Below, one piece after another: positions 7,642 through 14,499 of a DNA stretch of 26,404 nt. The position numbers and the translations under genes were made by a program. The notes beneath the pieces are model-generated. The model was given only the letters and a program-made list of their open reading frames with translations, had not been told where the DNA came from and ran no database searches. The DNA comes from a virus. The stretch's first letter is position 1; every line of letters starts with the position of its first letter. The DNA is taken from positions 1-26,404 of IMG/VR virus record IMGVR_UViG_3300025806_000184; one strand, written 5' to 3'.

Positions 7642-7932
7642 ATGGATATAAAATTATTAAAACTCGTAACAGGTGAAGAAGTACTAGCACGAACTGATGT
7701 TGATCGTGCCGGTATGTATACATTAAAGATGCCAGTTACAATTACTCAAGATAGTACCAATCTAGGCTTTGAACCATTCATGCCTTATGCGGCTAGTGAC
7801 ACATTTGAAATTGATGCGGCTCAAGTCGTATTTTCATGTGATCCTACAGCAGCACTTGCTGATCATTATGTACAATCAACCTCATCTATCGATATGTCAG
7901 CAGCAACACCTCAAGGAGTTATTGCACAATGA
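7642..7932 (+). CDS. LSm/SH3-like small conserved phage protein
   Basis: A 96-residue protein beginning MDIKLLKLVTGEEVLART, a pattern typical of a small beta-barrel (Sm-like) protein conserved in marine T4-like phages, where xxLxTGEEVxxx starts the first strands, followed by a FMPYA segment near the middle. The C-terminal third is low complexity (Ser/Ala/Gln rich). GGAG (7633-7636) precedes the ATG. The gene heads the transcript from the promoter just upstream and overlaps the next gene by four bases. RNA binding is a possibility from the fold class only; I know of no experimental function. Confidence 0.6.
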   Translation: MDIKLLKLVTGEEVLARTDVDRAGMYTLKMPVTITQDSTNLGFEPFMPYAASDTFEIDAAQVVFSCDPTAALADHYVQSTSSIDMSAATPQGVIAQ

Positions 7933-8330
7933 GTCAAAACTGGGTAAAAGATATTGCTGATATGCACGCCAAGTATGGTGTACATGAATGGATTAAAAAC
8001 AATCCTGAGAAGCTAGAACAGCTATTGCACTTCCGTGTAGCATTCCTTAAAGAAGAGTTTGATGAAACCTTTAAAGCTACTGGTGAGAAAGATGCAGAAG
8101 AAATCGTAGATGGTCTAATTGATCTATGTGTTGTTGCAATCGGTACACTCGATGCATTTGGTATTGATGCATATAAAGCATGGGATCAAGTTCATCAAGC
8201 TAACATGTCTAAAGAAGTCGGAGTTAAAAAAGAAAGGCCCAATCCTCTTGGTTTGCCCGATCTGGTAAAGCCTGAAGGTTGGATTAATCCATCACATAGT
8301 GGCAATCATGGTCTCCTTAACAATATTTGA
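7929..8330 (+). CDS. mazG: MazG-like nucleotide pyrophosphohydrolase
   Basis: A 133-residue all-alpha NTP pyrophosphohydrolase-like protein. The metal-binding pattern FLKEEFDE (E43, E46) followed by EEIVDGLIDLCVVAIGTLDA (E58, D61, D65) fits the EExxE ... ExxD signature of MazG, phosphoribosyl-ATP pyrophosphohydrolase and dUTPase-2 families. Such enzymes are common in marine phages and may cleave dNTPs or alarmone-related nucleotides; recent views favour dGTP or dCTP rather than ppGpp. The tail from about residue 105 is a phage-specific extension. AGGAG at 7914-7918 and the ATGA overlap support the start. Its substrate cannot be inferred, though the nearby dCMP hydroxymethylase makes a dNTP-sanitising role attractive. 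Confidence 0.75.
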   Translation: MSQNWVKDIADMHAKYGVHEWIKNNPEKLEQLLHFRVAFLKEEFDETFKATGEKDAEEIVDGLIDLCVVAIGTLDAFGIDAYKAWDQVHQANMSKEVGVKKERPNPLGLPDLVKPEGWINPSHSGNHGLLNNI

Positions 8331-9225
8331 TAGCATATACGATAACAATACATCTAAACGAGTTGATTATAAAGACTTCGATCAGTTCGAACAGATACTG
8401 TATAAGCTAGCAAAAGAAAAATCTTTCAAACAAAAGAAAGATGCACCGCTGATCTCTCCAGCAACTTACGTTGAAAGCTCTAAGCGAGCTAATGCTAACG
8501 TAGTTGCATGGGGAGGTTTTGGTATTGTAGATGTTGATGACTATGTTGGTACTGTAGAAGATATTCAAAAGCAGTATGAAGAATATCGATACATTTGCTA
8601 TTCAACAGCAAGCTCTACAAAAGAGAATCCAAAGTTTCGTTTAGTATTCCCTCTGACTAAGTGGGTCGATAACGAACAGATTAAGCATTTCTGGTATGCA
8701 CTCAATAAAGAAATCGGCGACATTGCTGATGTTCAAACAAAAGATTTATCAAGGATGTATTACATACCAGCAACTTATGAAGGTGCTCATAACTTTATCT
8801 TCTCTCATGATGGTAAGATTATGGACCCTGATGAGTTAATGGAAAAGCATCGCTATATATCTACAAGTGATTCATTCTTTGATCGATTACCTGAATCAAT
8901 TCGTAATGGGTTAATCGAACATCGTAAACAGCAATTAAATAATAAAGACTTTACTTGGACAAGTTATCGCGATTGTCCGTTTGTAAACCAAAGACAAGTC
9001 GAAGAGTATAAAAAAATTAGCGGTACTGGTTGGTATTATAAGATGTACCAAATCATGGTGACGGTGGCGGGGAATGCTACAAAGCGTGGTTATCCAATCA
9101 CAGCTCAAGAGATTGCATATATATGTCGTGATCTTGATAATGATACGGGTGGCTGGTATGGTAAGCGTGATCTAACAAAAGAAGCAGATCGTGCAATTGA
9201 ATATATTTTTAGGAGCAACATTTAA
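8308..9225 (+). CDS. probable archaeo-eukaryotic-type primase (AEP) with PriCT-like tail
   Basis: A 305-residue protein with an AEP-like order of motifs: GIVDVDD (D75, D77) as the catalytic metal motif, YRYICYSTAS followed by ENPKFRLVFPL where many phage and plasmid primases have an S-x-H-x(n)-FRxxxPL block, and TKDLSRMYYIPA, matching the D-x-x-x-K-D-x-S-R-x-x-x-x-P motif. The His of the S-x-H motif appears replaced. Residues from about 240 (GWYYKMYQIMVTVAGNATKR and onward) look like a helical PriCT domain. ATG 8308 is preferred to GTG 8299; neither has a strong ribosome-binding site, and both overlap the MazG gene end. T4 primase gp61 is of a different (TOPRIM) fold, so this could be an alternative or additional primase. 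Confidence 0.55.
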   Translation: MVSLTIFDSIYDNNTSKRVDYKDFDQFEQILYKLAKEKSFKQKKDAPLISPATYVESSKRANANVVAWGGFGIVDVDDYVGTVEDIQKQYEEYRYICYSTASSTKENPKFRLVFPLTKWVDNEQIKHFWYALNKEIGDIADVQTKDLSRMYYIPATYEGAHNFIFSHDGKIMDPDELMEKHRYISTSDSFFDRLPESIRNGLIEHRKQQLNNKDFTWTSYRDCPFVNQRQVEEYKKISGTGWYYKMYQIMVTVAGNATKRGYPITAQEIAYICRDLDNDTGGWYGKRDLTKEADRAIEYIFRSNI

Positions 9226-9929
9226 TGTCAGAAGAGAAATTTGTAACAGGCAATGAACAATTTTTAGCCTTAGATGTCACATTTGGTAAGATGGGTTTAT
9301 CTAAAAAAACACGGCAATCGTATGTAGATGATATAGCAAAACAACGTATAAAAAATCCTCCAACTAGTCGTCCTGGAGCTTCATGGACAGGAGATGTTAA
9401 CAATAATTATGCATTACATAATAATCCTTTATATAAAGAATTATTTTCTAATGTAGGAAAAGCATTAAAAACTTATTGTAAAAACGTGGGAGTAAATTAT
9501 GATAAATTTGATTTTCACGTCGTTAGATCATGGGGAACTGCTTCGAATAAAGGGCAAGAAATCGCTATACACGATCATAGGTATTGTAATCTTTCTATGG
9601 TTTATTATCCCAAAACAGTAAAAAACGCTGGAACATTAGTTTTACAGCCTCCGCACTATGAGCATTTAAATGAATTTATACCAAATTTGTTTAGTGCTTT
9701 CGGGAGTGACGTATTAGATCTTAAAAATAATGCTTCTAGTAAATATGTTAGCATCTTTGCAGATGACGATATGTTTGTAATATTTCCAGCTAAAATACCT
9801 CATAGTGTAGAAAGTAATCAAAATGAAAAACCAAGATATTCAATTGCAATTGATATAGTAGCAACCTTAAAAGACACAAATAATGTTGAACAGTGTCTAC
9901 CACCTTTAACTCAATGGAGTAAAATATAA
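9225..9929 (+). CDS. 2-oxoglutarate/Fe(II)-dependent oxygenase-like protein
   Basis: A 234-residue protein with the double-stranded beta-helix signature of phage 2OG-Fe(II) oxygenases: IAIHDHRYCNLSMVYYPK carries H116 and H118 (the H-x-D/H-type metal motif), AGTLVLQPP follows, and VIFPAKIPHSVESNQ supplies the distal His (H193) with RYSIAIDI giving R204 for 2OG binding. This order matches the putative 2OG oxygenase group with HxHxxSxxSxVYYL patterns. AGGAG at 9211-9215 supports ATG 9225. Codons look more A/T-rich than in the neighbours (many AAA, AAT, TTA), hinting at separate acquisition. The substrate is unknown; protein or nucleic-acid hydroxylation are both possible. Confidence 0.7.
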   Translation: MSEEKFVTGNEQFLALDVTFGKMGLSKKTRQSYVDDIAKQRIKNPPTSRPGASWTGDVNNNYALHNNPLYKELFSNVGKALKTYCKNVGVNYDKFDFHVVRSWGTASNKGQEIAIHDHRYCNLSMVYYPKTVKNAGTLVLQPPHYEHLNEFIPNLFSAFGSDVLDLKNNASSKYVSIFADDDMFVIFPAKIPHSVESNQNEKPRYSIAIDIVATLKDTNNVEQCLPPLTQWSKI

Positions 9930-10180
9930 TGAAAGAAACAACTAAAATGTTTATTGATGGTTTGTGTGTAGGTAGCGCATTAATGTACTTAGCTATTGGT
10001 GTAGCAAATCTATATGGCTGGTTGACAGTCTTTACAGGTATTGCAGTAATTGCATTTGGTTATGCTACGTTACTTATTGCATTAGCAGCAGATGAAGAAC
10101 GAAGATGGCGTCGAGAAAATTATGATAAAGGAACTCATGATTACTATGGGAATAAGATAGAAGAAGATGAAAACAAATAA
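9929..10180 (+). CDS. small two-helix membrane protein
   Basis: An 83-residue protein with two hydrophobic helices, about residues 10-31 (LCVGSALMYLAIGVANLYGW) and 33-53 (VFTGIAVIAFGYATLLIALA), then a charged C-terminal tail. GGAG at 9916-9919 and a one-base overlap with the previous stop support the start. The gene overlaps the next by 14 bases. I do not recognise a family; membrane localisation is clear, function is not. Confidence 0.7.
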   Translation: MKETTKMFIDGLCVGSALMYLAIGVANLYGWLTVFTGIAVIAFGYATLLIALAADEERRWRRENYDKGTHDYYGNKIEEDENK

Positions 10181-10595
10181 ACTAGAAAAATTGTTTGATC
10201 GTCTTCGACAAGAAGGTTGGTTTTGTGGTTGGGGCGAGATGTGTTGCACAAATTGTGCTTGGATGTCTCTACCTGATGAACACGACATTGGTCCATTTAA
10301 AGGTGAAGATGTAGATCTTTCTAAAGTCCTGTTTAATCATGAGCAGGACTGTGAAAGGTGGGATGATGAAGAAATGGACGAAGAAACAGAAGATGCTGAA
10401 CTTGAGTATGATCATATTAGCACATTGAGTTCTGATCAGATGTCTAGCAGTTGCTTCTGCTTTGATGGTCGTAAAGAAGGTGTAAAGAATCTAAAAGCTA
10501 TTCTACCTATTATTGAAGAGATGGGTTGTACATATCATTGGAATGGTACAGGCGATCAACGGATTGAAATAGACTGGAGTAATGATGAGTCGTAA
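10167..10595 (+). CDS. Cys-rich acidic protein, DUF6891-like
   Basis: A 142-residue protein. The N-terminus has EGWFCGWGEMCCTNCAW, resembling the Cys-x-x-Cys segment of DUF6891-type proteins, followed by a very acidic middle (WDDEEMDEETEDAELEYDH). The C-terminus, with CFCFDGRKEGVKNLKAILP and YHWNGTGDQRIEIDW, forms a conserved small domain. The cysteines could bind a metal, which I infer only from spacing. The 3' end overlaps the start of a 54-residue membrane protein. Family assignment is tentative and function is unknown. Confidence 0.55.
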   Translation: MKTNKLEKLFDRLRQEGWFCGWGEMCCTNCAWMSLPDEHDIGPFKGEDVDLSKVLFNHEQDCERWDDEEMDEETEDAELEYDHISTLSSDQMSSSCFCFDGRKEGVKNLKAILPIIEEMGCTYHWNGTGDQRIEIDWSNDES

Positions 10596-10749
10596 TAGAT
10601 ACTGGAGACTTTGGGCTAAGTCACTTGGCGAAAAGGTAGGTGATACTGATCGTGAAGCTGATCAAGTAGCAATGATAAGAAGTATTGTGGTATTGGTAAA
10701 TTTTATCACATGCTTCTTCATTATTGCAGGAGTCATCCATCAATGGTAA
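10585..10749 (+). CDS. small membrane protein, 54 residues
   Basis: ATG 10585 with GGAG at 10576-10579 opens a frame MSRNRYWRLWAKSLGEK, then DTDREADQVAMIRS and a hydrophobic helix (VVLVNFITCFFIIAGVIHQW). This layout, an aromatic/basic start, a D-x-x-EAD-x-VAxIR segment and one C-terminal membrane helix, resembles a small protein I associate with T4-like marine phages. ATG 10582 is possible but too close to the ribosome-binding site. It overlaps genes on both sides. Confidence 0.65.
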   Translation: MSRNRYWRLWAKSLGEKVGDTDREADQVAMIRSIVVLVNFITCFFIIAGVIHQW

Positions 10750-10871
10750 AATATGGCAGAATATTTCTGTTATCTTTCCTTGCAGCAACAATTGATAATA
10801 CTGATGATAATTACGGTGTAAGAACGTCTATGAGACGATTTAAAGAATGCCAAGAGGTTACTCATGCGTAG
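10743..10871 (+). CDS. tiny protein with hydrophobic N-terminus, 42 residues
   Basis: A 42-codon frame begins at ATG 10743 inside the end of the preceding gene and overlaps the gp4 start by eight bases. GGAG lies about ten bases upstream within the neighbour. The product starts MVKYGRIFLLSFLAATIDN and ends with a basic stretch (VRTSMRRFKECQE). It fills what would otherwise be a gap between overlapping genes, which is the main reason to believe it. A short N-terminal hydrophobic segment could be a signal or anchor. No family recognised. Confidence 0.5.
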   Translation: MVKYGRIFLLSFLAATIDNTDDNYGVRTSMRRFKECQEVTHA

Positions 10872-11244
10872 ATCGCATTTTAAAGGTAAGTATATTCCAA
10901 AGAATCCAGATAAGTATAATGGTAATATAAAACAAATAATCTATCGTAGTAGTTGGGAAAGATTATTCATGGTTTATTGCGATCGTAATGAACAAATATT
11001 GTCATGGTCAAGTGAAGAGATTAAAATTCCGTACAGATTTGAAGAGAAAATTAGGACATACTATCCAGACTTCTGGGTTGATATGATCGATAAAGACGGA
11101 AACCGAGTACAAAAGATTATTGAAATCAAACCAGACTATCAGAGATCTATGAAGGTTAATAAAGCAAAATGGACTGCAGCTATAATGCATGCAAAGAATA
11201 ATCAAATGGAATTTCTTGTAATGACTGAAAAGGAGTTGTTCTGA
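10864..11244 (+). CDS. 4: head completion protein, gp4-like PD-(D/E)XK nuclease fold
   Basis: A 126-residue homologue of T4 gp4 (also called 50/65), needed to finish DNA-filled heads before tail joining. Recognisable are GKYIPKNPDKYNGNIKQIIY, then RSSWERLFMVYCDRN, WSSEEIKIPY (E51), YYPDFWVD (D69) and KIIEIKP (E87, K89). The E/D/E-x-K set fits the type II restriction/endonuclease-like fold proposed for this family. It is somewhat shorter than T4 gp4 (about 150), lacking part of the loop between the ExK strand and the last helix. It is a virion-assembly gene embedded among early-type genes, although no late promoter was found close by. Confidence 0.85.
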   Translation: MRRSHFKGKYIPKNPDKYNGNIKQIIYRSSWERLFMVYCDRNEQILSWSSEEIKIPYRFEEKIRTYYPDFWVDMIDKDGNRVQKIIEIKPDYQRSMKVNKAKWTAAIMHAKNNQMEFLVMTEKELF

Positions 11245-11447
11245 TGAGAACACTAAATAGATTGAAAGGTAAGATATTTCGTAAGCTTATAAACTTCGCT
11301 GATCGAATAGATATTTGGTTTCGTAATAATTTTAATGTGAATATGAAACAAAAGGCATTAGAAATCTCGCAGGACAATATTCCCATGAGTAAACTAGATA
11401 AAACTATTGGCGTGCATTTAGGCACCGTTCATAAACCTAAGGATTAA
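11244..11447 (+). CDS. hypothetical protein, 67 residues
   Basis: A basic 67-residue protein (MRTLNRLKGKIFRKLINFAD ...) with an amphipathic, Lys/Arg-rich N-terminal half and a C-terminal DKTIGVHLGTVHKPKD. AGGAG at 11231-11235 is a good ribosome-binding site and the start overlaps the gp4 stop by one base, so it is translated with gp4. I do not recognise a family. Nucleic-acid or membrane-surface contact is conceivable from the charge pattern, nothing more. Confidence 0.55.
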   Translation: MRTLNRLKGKIFRKLINFADRIDIWFRNNFNVNMKQKALEISQDNIPMSKLDKTIGVHLGTVHKPKD

Positions 11448-11453
11448 TATAGT

Positions 11454-11927
11454 ATGACAACAATAAGTGAATTGATTGATAGAATTAACAACCATAGATA
11501 TATCGTAGATGAATGGTTACTTAACGCGTTAGAGCAAGAATATCGTAAAGGTTCTTATAGTAATAAGACCAACGTAGAAGCACTGGCTCTCGAGTTTACG
11601 CTATATAAGGCTGGTGGATTTAGTAGACCATCTACATGGAGACACGATCTTCAATTATCAGAATCAACATTCGTTGATTTAAAGCGCCGTCCAAAGTGGT
11701 CAGAGAATATATCTCTTTCTAATAAAGGTCGGTTGCAAGAATCACATCGTATGGGTCAACTTACTCATATCATGAGCTATACACAAAACATTGAAACAGA
11801 TTATAAGCTAGGAGATGTTCTTACATTTGAAGCTGATGGTTACTTACCAGTCCTAGATGCATTGAGTGTTGCAAGAGATATGCAATCTTACAAATTACTT
11901 AATAAAAAGTGTTTACAAACGGCTTAA
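11454..11927 (+). CDS. conserved hypothetical with nuclease-like motif
   Basis: A 157-residue protein. Residues 41-80 contain VEALALEFTLYKAGGFSRPS, then RHDLQLSESTFVDLKRRP. An acidic helix (E42, E47) followed by D65 and by D75-L-K77 on a predicted strand resembles the E ... D ... (D/E)xK arrangement of PD-(D/E)XK nucleases. That reading is inference from spacing; the rest of the protein gives no recognisable domain. The ATG lacks a strong Shine-Dalgarno nearby. Its last codons contain the -35 element of the next promoter. Confidence 0.6.
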   Translation: MTTISELIDRINNHRYIVDEWLLNALEQEYRKGSYSNKTNVEALALEFTLYKAGGFSRPSTWRHDLQLSESTFVDLKRRPKWSENISLSNKGRLQESHRMGQLTHIMSYTQNIETDYKLGDVLTFEADGYLPVLDALSVARDMQSYKLLNKKCLQTA

Positions 11928-11940
11928 AATGTGTTATAAT
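11912..11940 (+). promoter_or_regulatory. sigma70-type early promoter of the DNA-modification operon
   Basis: TTTACA (11912-11917), a 17-bp spacer, TATAAT (11935-11940) with extended -10 TGT. The -35 is embedded in the end of the preceding gene. It precedes seven chained genes, 11967-17442. Confidence 0.85.
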
Positions 11941-11966
11941 ATATCCATTATTACGAGGAATACTAT

Positions 11967-12308
11967 ATGAAAGAATCTTTAAAAGTCCTGCAAGAATGTG
12001 CAGAATTACAAACTAAAAAATCTAATGATTATCAAAATCCTAACTCAAATATTCGGCAGGCTGATTACTACCCACGTGGCGTTGCATCGTTACTTGATAT
12101 TGTACATGCCAAAACGTTACGTATGTTCTCAGTTCTCGAAGCAATGGAAAATGATCCAAACTATAAACCAAACTTTGAATCACTTGAAGATTCAGCAAAA
12201 GATTTAATTAACTATGGTTCGTTTATTGCTGCTTATATTCGTGGTGGTATCGATGGCCAAGAATCAAATCGTGACTTTCTAAATCGGAGAATAAAGAATG
12301 ACGCTTGA
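11967..12308 (+). CDS. DUF1599 / Nmad1-like protein
   Basis: A 113-residue protein matching the DUF1599 pattern (nucleotide modification associated domain 1): KKSNDYQNPNSN, then VASLLDIVHAKTLRMFSVLE and SLEDSAKDLINYGSFIAAYI. In the family an early acidic pair and a D-x-x-x-D-L-x-N-Y helix recur. The name was proposed from genomic association with nucleotide and DNA-base modification genes, and here it indeed precedes a dCMP hydroxymethylase. A GAGG sequence precedes ATG 11967 and the gene overlaps the next by 11 bases. The molecular activity is not known; an all-alpha nucleotide pyrophosphatase-like or binding role is speculative. Confidence 0.6.
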   Translation: MKESLKVLQECAELQTKKSNDYQNPNSNIRQADYYPRGVASLLDIVHAKTLRMFSVLEAMENDPNYKPNFESLEDSAKDLINYGSFIAAYIRGGIDGQESNRDFLNRRIKNDA

Positions 12309-12963
12309 GATTGATCAAATTCGCACCTACTTTCGTGATGAACTAGATAATGAAAGATTTACTACAGATCGTAATGGTGGTAAAACAATTGAATTGATAG
12401 GTGCATCTTTTTATGCAGACGAGCCGGCTATCTTTGGTACTCCTAACCAGGATTACATCGATGCTGAGCTAGCATGGTATGAATCACAATCAACAAACAT
12501 TAATGATATCTATGTTGATAGGGATCCACCAAAGGCATGGGAAATGTCTGCTAATCGTCATGGTGAGATTAACTCCAATTATGGCCATCTTATTTTTAGC
12601 GATAAATACCATAACCAGTTCGATCAAGTTGTTCGTGAGCTTCGAAGAAATAAAGACTCTCGTCGTGCATCGATGGTATATCAACGGCCTTCAATATGGG
12701 TCGATTATAATGAACAGCAAAAGAATGACTTTATTTGTACTAATGCTGTAACATATTATATTCGTGATAACGAGTTACATTCGGTTGTTCAAATGCGATC
12801 AAACGATGTAATCTTCGGTTATCGTAATGACTATGCATGGCAGGAATATGTACTCTATGCATTAGCTGATGAACTAAGTGTCGACACTGGCACTATTCAT
12901 TGGCAAGTACAAAACTTACATGTATATGAGAGGCACTTTGATCTTGTCAAACAAATGGGATAA
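12298..12963 (+). CDS. 42: deoxycytidylate 5-hydroxymethylase (gp42-type dCMP hydroxymethylase)
   Basis: This 221-residue enzyme of the thymidylate synthase fold should convert dCMP to 5-hydroxymethyl-dCMP using methylenetetrahydrofolate. It follows T4 gp42 closely: KTIELIGASFYADEPAIFG, GEINSNYG, SRRASMVYQRPS, FICTNAVTYYIRDNELHS with catalytic C147 (T4 C148), MRSNDVIFGYRNDYAWQEYV and LHVYERHF. Position D178 in the RNDYAW motif corresponds to T4 D179, the residue that selects dCMP over dUMP, so it is not an ordinary thymidylate synthase. The C-terminus is about 25 residues shorter than in T4. GGAGA at 12286-12290 lies seven bases before the ATG, and the gene overlaps both neighbours. Confidence 0.93.
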   Translation: MTLEIDQIRTYFRDELDNERFTTDRNGGKTIELIGASFYADEPAIFGTPNQDYIDAELAWYESQSTNINDIYVDRDPPKAWEMSANRHGEINSNYGHLIFSDKYHNQFDQVVRELRRNKDSRRASMVYQRPSIWVDYNEQQKNDFICTNAVTYYIRDNELHSVVQMRSNDVIFGYRNDYAWQEYVLYALADELSVDTGTIHWQVQNLHVYERHFDLVKQMG

Positions 12964-13390
12964 ACGTTATATGGAACTGGCCAAGACAGTATCAACTTGG
13001 TCAAAGGATCCATCAAAGAAAGTTGGTGCGGTTGCTATTGGATCTAAAGGCCAAGTTTTGGCTCAAGGATTCAATGGCTTTCCGCGTGGTATCGACGATA
13101 CTGAAAAACGCTTAGTTGATAAAGACACTAAATATAAGTATGTCGTACACGCTGAAATGAATCTTATATATAATGCGACATTTAATGGAACGTCATTAAA
13201 TGGTTCGACAGTTTATGTGTATGGACTACCAGTTTGCTCCGAATGTGCAAAGGGTCTTATTCAGGTTGGTGTAAAACAAATCGTAATGAGTGAACACTCG
13301 ATGGAAGATGCACCTGAAAAGTGGATAGAATCTTGTGAGCTTTCGGTAGCCATGCTTAACGAAGCAGGAATACATTGGAAAACAGTATGA
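12944..13390 (+). CDS. cd: deoxycytidylate (dCMP) deaminase
   Basis: A zinc-dependent deaminase converting dCMP to dUMP, feeding thymidylate synthesis by ThyX. With a TTG start at 12944 the protein is 148 residues and begins MSNKWDKRYMELAKTVSTWS, the usual beginning of this family; GAGAGG at 12928-12933 is upstream. Longer in-frame starts (GTG 12878, ATG 12920 or 12926) would add a non-homologous tail read from gp42 in another frame and are less likely. Catalytic motifs are HAE (H69, E71) and PVCSEC (C98, C101), the C-x-x-C zinc ligands. KKVGAVAIG and GFNGFPRGIDD are also family-typical. It overlaps gp42 by 20 bases and the next gene by four. Confidence 0.93.
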   Translation: MSNKWDKRYMELAKTVSTWSKDPSKKVGAVAIGSKGQVLAQGFNGFPRGIDDTEKRLVDKDTKYKYVVHAEMNLIYNATFNGTSLNGSTVYVYGLPVCSECAKGLIQVGVKQIVMSEHSMEDAPEKWIESCELSVAMLNEAGIHWKTV

Positions 13391-14499
13391 AGAAAATATT
13401 AATTACGGGAATGAATAAGAATCAGACTACAAAGGATTTTTATTTAAGACAACAACTTAAGGTAGTACCATCTCATTATTCTCTTATAAGATGCTTAGAG
13501 GATATGGGTTATGAAGTAGAACAACGGTTAGTAAAGATTGGAGAAGATCTATCTGAATACCATCGTGTTATATGTTTCCTTGCATCTCCACGTCAAGCCC
13601 TCCAGTTAGCATTCTATAACGGTCTGTGGGCCATTCATGCTACACCAAAGGATAACCTTGTATTAGCATTTGATGATTGGCAGACAGAAGATATCTTTAA
13701 AGGTATTTTATCATGCAAAGATAAGGACTCATTGCTGAAAGAGTTTACGATCGGCCAAAACAAAATGTGTGATCCGGATATGTCATTCGAATTACTTGAA
13801 CCACACACTCAAACATTACTTGATGCTGTCAACTATATTGGAGAAAAGAAAGCACCAATGTTATTATCAGTCTTCATGGGTGGTGATCTAAGTAAACTTG
13901 TTGATTATCCTGAAGAACTCCTTGTTGGTTATAATCCTAATCCGTATCATCGTAATCGAGTGCCAGGTAATCGTGGTGATATTCATATCGATGAAATGGA
14001 ATACATGGAACAGATCATGATGCCTTCCGCAGAAGAAGATTCAGTAGCACCGGCCGATAAGCAAAGATGCTTTAACTTTGCATCATTAGTGCAAGGTAAA
14101 ACCAAGCGTTGGTTAAAACAACAGAATGCTGATTCATGGGATATTGAGTTCTTTGGTTCACGTAAAGAAAAGCAACGTCGTCTTGGTGAAGGTGATATGT
14201 GTAAAGTATATGCCGAACAATGGGGATGTTTAATGCCAGGATATAACCATGCCGGATCTGGTTGGTGGAGAGCAAGACCATTACAACTAGCAGATGCAGG
14301 ATCTATTCTTATTGGTGAATACGAAGAGATGATGTTACTATATAATAATGAACAGCTTGCGTCGTTAAAGGCAAGTGATATCGTTAATCTTTCGACAGAA
14401 GAATTATCAAGTCTAGCCAATAGACAAAAAGCAGCTCTACTTCAAGAGCATCCACTTGATAAAACACTACAACAAAAGGAACTGAGTGTTATACTATGA
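13387..14499 (+). CDS. GT-B glycosyltransferase resembling T4 DNA beta-glucosyltransferase
   Basis: A 370-residue protein that I read as a GT-B glycosyltransferase. The N-terminal domain begins MKKILITGMNKNQTT with SHYSLIRCLEDMGYEVEQ, YHRVICFLASP and NLVLAFDDWQTEDIF, paralleling T4 beta-glucosyltransferase (SSETIYLFKVISEMGLNVDI, YDRLIVVNSS, YYLFTDIRLPF). In the C-terminal domain, IEFFGSRKEKQ (253-263) is nearly T4's IEFFGNAREKQ. Then GSGWWRARPLQLADAG (R295, R297) and ILIGEYEEM match the UDP-binding region RVWETMASDAVMLIDEEF. The ATGA start overlaps dCMP deaminase. With dCMP hydroxymethylase upstream, transfer of a sugar to hydroxymethylcytosine in DNA is the natural reading; the sugar donor is not determined by sequence. 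Alternative: a glycan or other acceptor. Confidence 0.72.
   Translation: MKKILITGMNKNQTTKDFYLRQQLKVVPSHYSLIRCLEDMGYEVEQRLVKIGEDLSEYHRVICFLASPRQALQLAFYNGLWAIHATPKDNLVLAFDDWQTEDIFKGILSCKDKDSLLKEFTIGQNKMCDPDMSFELLEPHTQTLLDAVNYIGEKKAPMLLSVFMGGDLSKLVDYPEELLVGYNPNPYHRNRVPGNRGDIHIDEMEYMEQIMMPSAEEDSVAPADKQRCFNFASLVQGKTKRWLKQQNADSWDIEFFGSRKEKQRRLGEGDMCKVYAEQWGCLMPGYNHAGSGWWRARPLQLADAGSILIGEYEEMMLLYNNEQLASLKASDIVNLSTEELSSLANRQKAALLQEHPLDKTLQQKELSVIL

Noticed and set aside
12878-12943. N-terminal extension of dCMP deaminase from GTG/ATG starts
   Set aside because: These codons lie within gp42 in another frame and give residues unlike the family; TTG 12944 restores the usual N-terminus.
12298-12963. Ordinary thymidylate synthase (ThyA)
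   Set aside because: The RNDYAW motif carries Asp where ThyA has Asn, and long stretches match T4 dCMP hydroxymethylase; the genome already has ThyX.
13983-14420. 145-codon reverse-strand frame opposite the glycosyltransferase
   Set aside because: No ribosome-binding site or recognisable domain; it is the antisense of a well-supported gene and no minus-strand gene is seen elsewhere in the window.
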